From a virus: DNA of 24,134 nt. The stretch spans positions 1 to 24,134 of IMG/VR virus record IMGVR_UViG_3300032323_000135. One strand, written 5' to 3'. Position numbers and translations under genes: made by a program. Under the pieces are notes generated by a model. The model saw nothing but the letters and a program-made list of their open reading frames with translations, was not told the origin of the DNA and made no database searches. Below, one piece after another: positions 1 to 7,465 of this stretch; position 1 is the first letter of the stretch, and each line of letters begins with the position of its first letter.

Positions 1-1
1 A

Positions 2-2986
2 GCAGCATTAACAGTAGGTACAGCCACTACTGCTACAACTGCATCAAATATTAATGGTGGTTCTGCTGGTAATCTAGTTTATCAGGTTGATACTAATGAC
101 ACTGGATTTATTGCTCCAGGCGAAACAGGTTATCTACTTCGTTCTACTGGTGCTTCCACTGCACCTGACTGGGTTGCTGCTAACTTAACTATCGGTTCTA
201 CTGCAGTAGCACTTGGAACTACTGTAACATCTTTTGCTGGTATTACTTCTTTAGATGGAACATCAGGTTCTACTTCTTATTTCGCAACTCCAACTGCTCC
301 AGTCTTATTTACTGGCGCAACTACGCTAACAATTGGTTACGGTAGTACTGCTTCTTCTACTACAAATATTTCTACTGGTGCTGTTGGTTCTGGTAATACT
401 AAAACTATTAATATTGGTACTGGTAGTGCAGCAGGTTCAACAACTAATATTAATCTTGGTGATGCTGATGGTGGCACAGTAACTGTAAATAAAGATCTAG
501 TAGTTTCTGGTAACTTTACCGTAAACGGAACAACAACCACACTCAATTCAACAACACTTGATGTTGATGACTTAAACATTACTGTTGCATCAGGTGCTGC
601 TAATTCTGAAGCTGCTAATGGTGCAGGTCTTACTGTTGATGGTGCTTCTGCAACAATACTGTATACCCATGCAACTACTTCTTGGGATATTAATAAACCA
701 TTAATTGGAGCAACAACAGATTATTGGAAGATACCAGTTGGTACTACATTACAGAGACCAGCAACTCCAGCTACTGGTATGATTCGTTACAACAGTACTA
801 TTTCTTCGTTTGAAGGATATGCATCGGCTGCATGGGCATCTCTTGGTGGCGTAAAATCTGTTGATGGGTTTACTTTTATTCAAGCAGAAACATCTGCTGG
901 TAACTCAAATGGTGACTTAGATTTTTATGCTGAAGATAGTGCAGGAACTGCAGCTACTCAAATTGGTCAATGGAATCGCACTAATTTAAAAGATTATACT
1001 GGCACATTGGTTGGCACACAAACTACTCAGAATGTGTTTAATGCTACTGCCACTACTGTTAATGCCTTCGGTGCAGCTACTACCCTTAATATTGGTGCTG
1101 CGACTGGTACTTCAACAGTTGGTAATCGACTTAAATTATCTAGAGCAAACAGCACTGCTGATGGCACTGGGCAAATTCTTTTAGATGGATCAACTGGTAA
1201 TAGAATTGATTGGAATTCAAATGGCACTGCTGCTCCATCGTTTACCACTAGAAGCGTTGGCACTAAATTAACACTGTTTCCATCAGTTGGTGCGTCAGCA
1301 GTCGATTATGCTATCGGTATTAATTCAGGCACATTATGGAATAGTATTCCTGCAACTGATGCTGGACAATTCTTTAAATGGTATGGTGGAGAAACTGAAG
1401 TTGCTTCTTTATCTGGTACAGGTGTTTTTACTTTAACTGGTAATGCTAGTATTGGTGGTACTCTTGCAGTTACTGGTAATCAAACTAATACTGGAGATTT
1501 AGCAGTTAATGGTGGCGATATTACTACTTCTGCTACTACATTTAACCTATTAAATACAACTGCTACTACATTAAATATTGGTGGCGCAGCAACTGCCATG
1601 ACTATCGGTTCTGGTGCTACTGGTGCTACAACTACGATGTCGAAAGACGTAGTTATTGTAGGTAACTTAACTGTTCAAGGAACAACTACAACAAATACTT
1701 CTAATACTTTAACAGTTTCAGATTCTGTAGTTTATCTTGCTGATGGTAATAGCGGTAACGCATTAGATATTGGTCTGATTGGAGAATATACTGCTACTGG
1801 TGTTAAATATGCTGGTTTAGTCAAAGACGCATCTGATAGTGTTTGGAAATTCTTTAGTGCTCCAACTAATGCTCCAACTGCTGGTAGTACAGTAGACTTT
1901 ACTGGTGCTACATATGATTCTATTAAAGTCACTGCAGTAAATAAAGTTACTATTACTGAACCTGCATCTTCAGCAACATTGACGATCTCTAATGGTGGTA
2001 GTTTAATTACATCTGGTGGACATAGTTTAACTTTAACAACTTCAGCTTCTACTAATGTTACATTACCAACTACTGGCACTTTAGCAACTATTGCTGGAGC
2101 TGAGACATTAACAAATAAAACTTTAACTAGTCCAACTTTAACTACTCCAGTTCTTGGAACACCAAGTTCTGGTACTCTTACAAGTTGTACTGGTCTTCCA
2201 GTTGCTACAGGTATTTCTGGTTTGGGTGCTGGTGTTGCTACATTTTTAGCTACCCCATCTTCAGCTAACCTTATTTCTGCTATTACAGATGAAACTGGAA
2301 CTGGCGCATTAGTTTTTGCCACTAGCCCAAATTTAGTGACTCCAGCATTAGGAACACCAAGTTCTGGTACTCTTACAAGTTGTACTGGTCTTCCAGTTGC
2401 TACAGGTATTTCTGGTCTTGGCACTAGCGTTGCTACTGCTCTTGCTGTTGCTGTTGGTTCTGCTGGCGCATTCGTAACGAATGGTGGTGCTCTTGGAACT
2501 CCATCTTCTGGTACACTAACCAACTGTACTTTCCCAACACTAAACCAAAATACAACTGGTTCTGCTGCGACATTCACTAGCACTTCACAAAACTCACAGT
2601 TTAACTCTGTTGGTGTGGGTACTGCTGGTTCTGGTACTGCTGGGCAAATTCGTGCAACAAACTCAATAACTTCTTTCTACTCTGACGATCGTTTAAAAAC
2701 TAAGACAGGTAATATTCAAAATGCTCTTGAGAAAGTTCTTTCTCTTGATGGATTCCATTACCATGCAAATGAAACTGCAGTAGCATTGGGTTACGATGCT
2801 TCTCAACAACAAGTTGGGTTATCTGCTCAACAAGTTCAAGCAGTTCTACCAGAGGTTATTGCACCTGCTCCAATCGATCCACAATATATGACTCTACACT
2901 ATGAACGAATTGTTCCACTATTGGTTGAGGCAATTAAAGAGCAACAAAAACAAATTGAAGAACTTAAAGCAAAGTTAGGGAACTAA
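2..2986 (+). CDS. Large tail fibre protein, C-terminal part, with S74 self-cleaving chaperone domain (5' partial)
   Basis: The reading frame of the first in-window ATG (779) is open back to base 2, so this is a 5'-truncated gene with about 994 codons visible. Most of it is Thr/Ser/Gly/Ala-rich beta-repeat sequence typical of trimeric phage fibres: TTLNIG-type repeats, and two related 'GN(F/L)TV(N/Q)GTTTT' modules near residues 163 and 560. An exact 66-base duplication lies at 2156-2221 and 2351-2416. The last ~100 residues (from Ser894, motif SDDRLK, to VPLLVEAIKEQQKQIEELK) match the peptidase S74 intramolecular chaperone domain. That domain helps fibres trimerise and then cuts itself off before the SDD-type serine. 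It lies just upstream of gp13, where T4-like phages carry baseplate and fibre genes. The fibre class is confident; which fibre it is, and its receptor, cannot be told. Confidence 0.88.
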   Translation, partial: AALTVGTATTATTASNINGGSAGNLVYQVDTNDTGFIAPGETGYLLRSTGASTAPDWVAANLTIGSTAVALGTTVTSFAGITSLDGTSGSTSYFATPTAPVLFTGATTLTIGYGSTASSTTNISTGAVGSGNTKTINIGTGSAAGSTTNINLGDADGGTVTVNKDLVVSGNFTVNGTTTTLNSTTLDVDDLNITVASGAANSEAANGAGLTVDGASATILYTHATTSWDINKPLIGATTDYWKIPVGTTLQRPATPATGMIRYNSTISSFEGYASAAWASLGGVKSVDGFTFIQAETSAGNSNGDLDFYAEDSAGTAATQIGQWNRTNLKDYTGTLVGTQTTQNVFNATATTVNAFGAATTLNIGAATGTSTVGNRLKLSRANSTADGTGQILLDGSTGNRIDWNSNGTAAPSFTTRSVGTKLTLFPSVGASAVDYAIGINSGTLWNSIPATDAGQFFKWYGGETEVASLSGTGVFTLTGNASIGGTLAVTGNQTNTGDLAVNGGDITTSATTFNLLNTTATTLNIGGAATAMTIGSGATGATTTMSKDVVIVGNLTVQGTTTTNTSNTLTVSDSVVYLADGNSGNALDIGLIGEYTATGVKYAGLVKDASDSVWKFFSAPTNAPTAGSTVDFTGATYDSIKVTAVNKVTITEPASSATLTISNGGSLITSGGHSLTLTTSASTNVTLPTTGTLATIAGAETLTNKTLTSPTLTTPVLGTPSSGTLTSCTGLPVATGISGLGAGVATFLATPSSANLISAITDETGTGALVFATSPNLVTPALGTPSSGTLTSCTGLPVATGISGLGTSVATALAVAVGSAGAFVTNGGALGTPSSGTLTNCTFPTLNQNTTGSAATFTSTSQNSQFNSVGVGTAGSGTAGQIRATNSITSFYSDDRLKTKTGNIQNALEKVLSLDGFHYHANETAVALGYDASQQQVGLSAQQVQAVLPEVIAPAPIDPQYMTLHYERIVPLLVEAIKEQQKQIEELKAKLGN
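2156..2416 (+). repeat. Exact 66-bp direct repeat within the fibre gene
   Basis: Bases 2156-2221 and 2351-2416 are identical over 66 bp, 195 bp (65 codons) apart and in frame. Each encodes GTPSSGTLTSCTGLP followed by VATGISG. A third, diverged copy of the first half lies at 2495-2530 (GTPSSGTLTNCT). The near absence of silent changes between the two long copies suggests recent duplication or gene conversion. Confidence 0.9.
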
Positions 2987-2987
2987 T

Positions 2988-3950
2988 ATGGCAGTTACAT
3001 CAAGAGAGACTTTATCGGAATATTGCTTAAGAGCATTGGGAGCTCCAGTTCTTGAAATCAATGTGGACGACGACCAATTAGAAGATCGCATTGATGAAGC
3101 ATTAGATGTGTTTAGATTGTATCACTATGATGGTATTGAAAAAATTTATCTTAAGCATAAAATTACTGCGTCAGAATTAAATATCACTGGAACAAATGCT
3201 GCATCTTTTGCAGCTACTTCTAAAATTACTGGCGGAACTTCAGGTGCAACTGCTATTATTGAATCAGCCAAAGATAATAACACTTTATACATCTCTAGAA
3301 CTATCGGTGCTTTCGTTGCTAACGAAACTATTACTAATCCTGATGGAACTACTGCTACTTTAACAGCTTCAAGTTTTTATACTGCTGGTGATGTTGATAA
3401 TGGTTGGATTCCTATTCCTGATTTAGTTTATGGTGTGTCAAGAGTACTACCACTATATCAAGGAACATCCTCTTCTCGTTCTATTTTTGATTTACAGTAT
3501 CAACTTAGATTAAACGATTTGTATGATTTGTCAAGTACTTCGTTAATTTACTATACGACAGTAATGAGTCACTTAGCAACACTTGATTTAATATTAAACG
3601 GAAAACCAATTTATCGTTTCAATCGTTTAATGGATAAACTTTATGTTGATATTGATTGGAAATCTATTAACAAAGTTAATGTGGGTGATTACTTTATTGT
3701 TGAAGCATATCGTGCTTTGGATCCAACAGAGTTTTCAAAAGTGTGGAACGAACCATGGTTAAAGAAATATGTAACTGCTCTGTTTAAAAAACAATGGGCA
3801 ACTAATCTTAAAAAGTTTTCTGGTTTACAACTTCCAGGTGGTGTCACTCTGGATGGCAATTCACTTTATAATGAAGCGGTGCAAGAAATTATTGCACTTG
3901 AAGACGACATTCAAAACAAGTCTGCTCCGTTAGACTTTTTCCTGGGATAA
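2988..3950 (+). CDS. gp13: Neck protein gp13 with an inserted beta-rich module
   Basis: 320 aa, close to T4 gp13 (309 aa). In T4, gp13 and gp14 form the neck that closes the filled head and accepts the tail. The N-terminus carries the conserved gp13 pattern of marine T4-like phages (YCLRALGAPVLEINVDDDQ, then EALDVFRLYHYDG), and the family pattern resumes at IPIPDLVYGVSRVLP (about residues 141-155) and QYQLRLNDLYD. Between them, about residues 63-130 are a Thr/Ala/Gly-rich segment with ITGGTSGATA that looks like an insertion. The ATG is one base after the fibre stop codon, and gp14 begins 3 bases after this stop, so the genes are co-transcribed. Identification rests on sequence pattern plus the 13-14-15-17 order. 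Confidence 0.88.
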   Translation: MAVTSRETLSEYCLRALGAPVLEINVDDDQLEDRIDEALDVFRLYHYDGIEKIYLKHKITASELNITGTNAASFAATSKITGGTSGATAIIESAKDNNTLYISRTIGAFVANETITNPDGTTATLTASSFYTAGDVDNGWIPIPDLVYGVSRVLPLYQGTSSSRSIFDLQYQLRLNDLYDLSSTSLIYYTTVMSHLATLDLILNGKPIYRFNRLMDKLYVDIDWKSINKVNVGDYFIVEAYRALDPTEFSKVWNEPWLKKYVTALFKKQWATNLKKFSGLQLPGGVTLDGNSLYNEAVQEIIALEDDIQNKSAPLDFFLG

Positions 3951-3953
3951 AAT

Positions 3954-5012
3954 GTGGCTAGAAATGTATACTTCTCTCAAGGAACTGCCAACGAACAATA
4001 TCTAATTGAAGATATTATCGTAGAATCGCTGCAGGTTTATGGGCAAGATTTTTATTATATTCCAAGAACGCTTGTAGCCAAAGATAATATTCTTGGTGAA
4101 GATCGTTTATCAGAATTTAAACAAGCATATGGTATTGAAATGTATCTCGAAAATGTTGATGGGTTCGAGGGACAAGGTGCTTTTATTCAAAAGTTTGGTT
4201 TAATGATGGAGCAATCAGCAACTCTAACAGTTTCTCGTCGCCGTTGGGACCAACTTGTTGGAAGATTTAATCAGGCTCAATTACCAAATAGACCTTGCGA
4301 GGGAGATTTACTTTACTTTCCTTTGACTAAAGGGTTATTTGAAATTAAGTTTGTTCAACATCAAAATCCATTTTATCAACTTGGTAAACTTTATGTTTAC
4401 AAACTTCAAGTTGAATTGTTCCAATATGCTTCTGAACATATTGATACTGGTCTAAAAGATATTGATGTATTTGAAACACTTAAATCTTATGATACTTCTT
4501 ATGCAAGAAATGCAACTGGATCAGTGACTGGGGTAACAATAACAAATCAAGGAAGTGGATATACATTAACTCCGACAATATCACTTTCGGGTGGCGGTGG
4601 AACTCAAGCATTCTCACCAGCTACATTGTCCTTGACGAAAACTGCTGATAAAATAACTGCTATATCTATTACAAATGTTGGAACTGGATATGATACTGTT
4701 CCAACAGTAATTATTGGAACTGAATGGGTTTCTGGTGCTTCAGTTAGCACTAATGCTCAAGTATTTTACTCTACTAGATTATATACTGCTACTGTTGGTG
4801 GAACATTTAGTTCAACTGCGCCGACACATACATCAGGTGCTGTAAGTAATGGAACAGCAACATTAACTTTTGCTGGTGTTAAAGCAACTGCTACAGTTAC
4901 TATTGAACCTAATGCTGATTTACCACAATCTTATGGTGATAATATTAAATTTAAAAATGAAGCAAGCGATTTAATATTTGATACAAACAATCCGTTTGGA
5001 GAAATTCAGTAA
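3954..5012 (+). CDS. gp14: Neck protein gp14, GTG start, with GSGY-repeat insertion
   Basis: 352 aa against 256 aa for T4 gp14, the partner of gp13 in the head-completion neck. The N-terminal ~185 residues carry the family pattern (ARNVYFSQGTANEQYLIEDI; YGQDFYYIPRTLV; LENVDGFEGQG). The C-terminus (DNIKFKNEASDLIFDTNNPFGEIQ region) is also family-like. The extra length is a block at about residues 187-325 with two GSGY/GTGY...P(T) beta repeats starting at residues 200 and 243. The start is GTG at 3954; the nearby ATG at 3952 is in another frame that does not give this protein. The stop overlaps the gp15 start (TAATG), indicating translational coupling. Confidence 0.87.
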   Translation: MARNVYFSQGTANEQYLIEDIIVESLQVYGQDFYYIPRTLVAKDNILGEDRLSEFKQAYGIEMYLENVDGFEGQGAFIQKFGLMMEQSATLTVSRRRWDQLVGRFNQAQLPNRPCEGDLLYFPLTKGLFEIKFVQHQNPFYQLGKLYVYKLQVELFQYASEHIDTGLKDIDVFETLKSYDTSYARNATGSVTGVTITNQGSGYTLTPTISLSGGGGTQAFSPATLSLTKTADKITAISITNVGTGYDTVPTVIIGTEWVSGASVSTNAQVFYSTRLYTATVGGTFSSTAPTHTSGAVSNGTATLTFAGVKATATVTIEPNADLPQSYGDNIKFKNEASDLIFDTNNPFGEIQ

Positions 5013-5743
5013 TGTTAAATATTCCTCCATTTTATCACGGACTTACTCGTCAAGTTATTGTTGCTTTCGGTAGTCTGTTTAGTAACATTAAAATTGAAAG
5101 AGCTGACAATACTGGAACTGTTCAACAAACAGTTGTTGTTCCATTAGCATATGCTCCAAAAGAAAAGTGGTTAGTTCGTGTTGAGCAAGATCCAACTCTT
5201 GAGAGACACACTTATACAATTTTACCTAGAATGTCTTTTGAAATTACTGGAATGAACTACGATCCTCTTCGCAAAGTAAATCGTATGTCGCAAGTATCTT
5301 GTTATAAAGCAAATGGAGCAAGTCCAGCTACATTAAAACAATTGTATTCACCTGTTCCTTATAATATTGATATCTCGCTTTATATTTTAACTAAAACTCA
5401 AGAAGACGCTCTTCAAATTGTTGAGCAAATTTTACCATACTTTACTCCAGAATTTACACTTAGTGTTAATGCTATTCCAAGTATGAGTGTTGCTCTTGAC
5501 ATTCCTATTATTTTAAACAGTGTTGCTGTTCAAGATGACTATGATGGCGATTTTCAAACTCGCAGATTTGTAACTTATACTTTAAACTTCACATTAAAAA
5601 CAAACTTCTTCGGTCCAGTCGGCGAACAAGGTCCAATTAGAACTGTGTATATTGATAAACTCTCAGAACCTGGAAGAAAATATACAGCAGCAGGAGATTT
5701 TGAAACTGGAGATATTACGGAAACTTGGCAAGATACATTCTAA
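5012..5743 (+). CDS. gp15: Tail terminator / sheath stabiliser gp15
   Basis: 243 aa (T4 gp15 is 272 aa). In T4, gp15 forms the hexameric ring that caps the finished tail tube and sheath and docks to the neck. The N-terminal pattern MLNIPPFYHGLTRQVIVAFG and later EVRVEQDP-like (LVRVEQDPTLERHTYTILPR) and LNSVAVQDDYDGDF segments are typical of gp15 in T4-like phages. The ATG overlaps the last base of the gp14 stop. The TAA is followed at once by the gp17 ATG, leaving no room for a small terminase gene. No insertion module is seen here, unlike gp13 and gp14. Confidence 0.9.
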   Translation: MLNIPPFYHGLTRQVIVAFGSLFSNIKIERADNTGTVQQTVVVPLAYAPKEKWLVRVEQDPTLERHTYTILPRMSFEITGMNYDPLRKVNRMSQVSCYKANGASPATLKQLYSPVPYNIDISLYILTKTQEDALQIVEQILPYFTPEFTLSVNAIPSMSVALDIPIILNSVAVQDDYDGDFQTRRFVTYTLNFTLKTNFFGPVGEQGPIRTVYIDKLSEPGRKYTAAGDFETGDITETWQDTF

Positions 5744-7378
5744 ATGGCTCAAATATATAATGCAAATCCGAATTTAAAAGCAATAGGTGTTCCTGTTCAG
5801 TTTACTCCTGAGCAGGTTCAGGAATATATCAAGTGTAAAAATGATTACATTTATTTTATTGAAACCTATTGTCAAATTGTTACCCTTGATAGAGGTCTAC
5901 AACCCTTTAAGTTATACGATTGTCAAAAAAGAAAACTAGACATTATTCATGAGAATCGTAAAGTTATTCTTATGGAAGGTCGTCAGCAAGGTAAAACAAC
6001 TACTTCTGCTGCATATATTCTTTGGTATACTATATTTCAAGATGCTAAAAATGTGGCGATCTTAGCAAACAAAGCAACTGCTGCTCGAGAAGTTCTTGCT
6101 AGATATCAAACTATGTATGAGGGATTACCAATTTGGTTACAACAAGGTGTTAAATCTTGGAACAAAGGCGACATTGAATTAGAAAATGGTTCTAAAGTAT
6201 TTACCTCGGCTACTTCTACATCAGGTATTCGTGGTAAATCTGTAAACTTACTTTATGTTGACGAAGCTGCAATTATTCCAAATACTGTTGCTGAACAATT
6301 TTTTACTTCTGTTTATCCAACAATTTCTGCTGGTGAAACAACTAAGATATTATTAAGTTCAACACCACTTGGTTATAATCATTTCTGGAAATTTTGGAAC
6401 GATGCTGAGAACAAACGAAATGGTTTCGTTAATTGTTTTATTCCTTATTGGGAAATTCCAGGTCGTGATGAAGTATGGGCTGCAGAACAAAAAGCAATTC
6501 TTGGCGACTTAAAATATAATCAGGAAGTTCTTTGTAAATTCTTAGGTTCTGCCTTAACATTGGTAAATGCCGACACAATTGGTAGAATGTCTCCAACATA
6601 TCCAATATATCAGAAAGATGGATTGGATGTATTTGAAGAACCAATTTATGAGATTGACACTGAAAAGATGGACAATTTCGGTAAACGAATAGTTAAACCA
6701 CCCCATTCTTATTGTATTATTGTTGATACGGCAAAGGGAGTTGGTGGAGATTACTCAGCATTTTCGGTTATTGATATTACCGAGGCACCATACAAACAAG
6801 TTGCCAAATATCGTAAAAATGATATATCGCCTTTGCTGTATCCAAATGTTATCTTTAAGGTAGCCAAAGAATACAACATGGCTTATATTTTGGTAGAGAT
6901 AAATAGTAGCGAGCAGGTTGCTTCTATTCTGCACCATGAATTAGAATATGAAAACATCTTATTTGTAAATAGAAATACCACTGGTCAAACAGTTTCAGGT
7001 GGATTTGGTGGGGGCAAAGCCCAATTAGGTGTTGTGACGGATAGAAAAGTAAAACGAATTGGTTGTATGAACTTTAAAACTCTGTTGGAAGAACAGAAAT
7101 TGTTAATTCCAGATGCAGATACTATTTCAGAGATTACAACTTTTATTGAATCTAGAGGTTCTTATGCTGCAGACGATGGATACACTGACGATTTAGTTAT
7201 GACTCTAGTTCTTTTTGGTTGGCTAACTACCCAACCATATTTTAAAGACTTAAATGATATAAACATGAGGGAACTAATTTATAGATCCCGTATTAAAATG
7301 ATTGAAGATGAATTAACCCCATTTGGATTTATTAGCGACGGACAGGGTTCGGAAGAACCAGTCTTGCACAACTTTTAA
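5744..7378 (+). CDS. gp17: Terminase large subunit gp17 (packaging ATPase-nuclease)
   Basis: 544 aa, shorter than T4 gp17 (610 aa). It is the motor that pumps DNA through the portal and cuts concatemers. The ATPase domain shows the variant Walker A GRQQGKTT (residues 79-86), Walker B LLYVDEAA (about 169-176, Glu174 catalytic) and a coupling motif SSTPLG (205-210). The RNase H-like nuclease domain shows VDTAKG (Asp328), GGDYSA, VEIN (Glu385) and TDDLVM (Asp483), which line up with the acidic triad of T4 gp17. All key residues are present. The ATG directly abuts the gp15 stop with no clear Shine-Dalgarno, so translation is probably by re-initiation. Confidence 0.95.
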   Translation: MAQIYNANPNLKAIGVPVQFTPEQVQEYIKCKNDYIYFIETYCQIVTLDRGLQPFKLYDCQKRKLDIIHENRKVILMEGRQQGKTTTSAAYILWYTIFQDAKNVAILANKATAAREVLARYQTMYEGLPIWLQQGVKSWNKGDIELENGSKVFTSATSTSGIRGKSVNLLYVDEAAIIPNTVAEQFFTSVYPTISAGETTKILLSSTPLGYNHFWKFWNDAENKRNGFVNCFIPYWEIPGRDEVWAAEQKAILGDLKYNQEVLCKFLGSALTLVNADTIGRMSPTYPIYQKDGLDVFEEPIYEIDTEKMDNFGKRIVKPPHSYCIIVDTAKGVGGDYSAFSVIDITEAPYKQVAKYRKNDISPLLYPNVIFKVAKEYNMAYILVEINSSEQVASILHHELEYENILFVNRNTTGQTVSGGFGGGKAQLGVVTDRKVKRIGCMNFKTLLEEQKLLIPDADTISEITTFIESRGSYAADDGYTDDLVMTLVLFGWLTTQPYFKDLNDINMRELIYRSRIKMIEDELTPFGFISDGQGSEEPVLHNF

Positions 7379-7391
7379 AAAGTGGATTTTA

Positions 7392-7398
7392 CTAAATA
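7392..7398 (+). promoter_or_regulatory. Possible late promoter box upstream of gp18
   Basis: ACTAAATAAT lies in the gap between gp17 and gp18; the CTAAATA core resembles the T4 late -10 element TATAAATA. The same ACTAAATA string recurs in the gp18-gp19 gap. In AT-rich DNA such a match also occurs by chance (CTAAATA is found inside gp68 and uvsW), so position is the main support. Confidence 0.35.
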
Positions 7399-7437
7399 AT
7401 CTAGTGAATGCTCAAACTCAAATGGCACAAACAAATA

Positions 7438-7449
7438 ACATGTACATGT
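7438..7449. repeat. 12-bp perfect palindrome just before the gp18 ribosome binding site
   Basis: ACATGTACATGT is a perfect palindrome ending 3 bases before the AAGGAG (7453-7458) of gp18. It could be a protein-binding site, a small mRNA hairpin near the ribosome site, or chance. Confidence 0.5.
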
Positions 7450-7465
7450 AACAAGGAGAATTACA

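Noticed and set aside
1732-2583. 283-aa frame on the minus strand
   Set aside because: It is the complement of the Thr/Gly/Ala-rich fibre repeats, has Val/Pro-rich chance composition and no start signal; other minus-strand frames in this gene are the same.
779-2986. Fibre gene starting at the first ATG in the window
   Set aside because: The same frame is open to base 2 with fibre-like repeats throughout, so 779 is an internal Met of a gene that starts before the window.
3952-3956. ATG at 3952 as the gp14 start
   Set aside because: It is in a different frame; the conserved gp14 N-terminus follows GTG at 3954.
7379-7465. A small gene between gp17 and gp18
   Set aside because: No frame with a ribosome site and meaningful length; the gap holds only the promoter-like box, palindrome and gp18 ribosome site.
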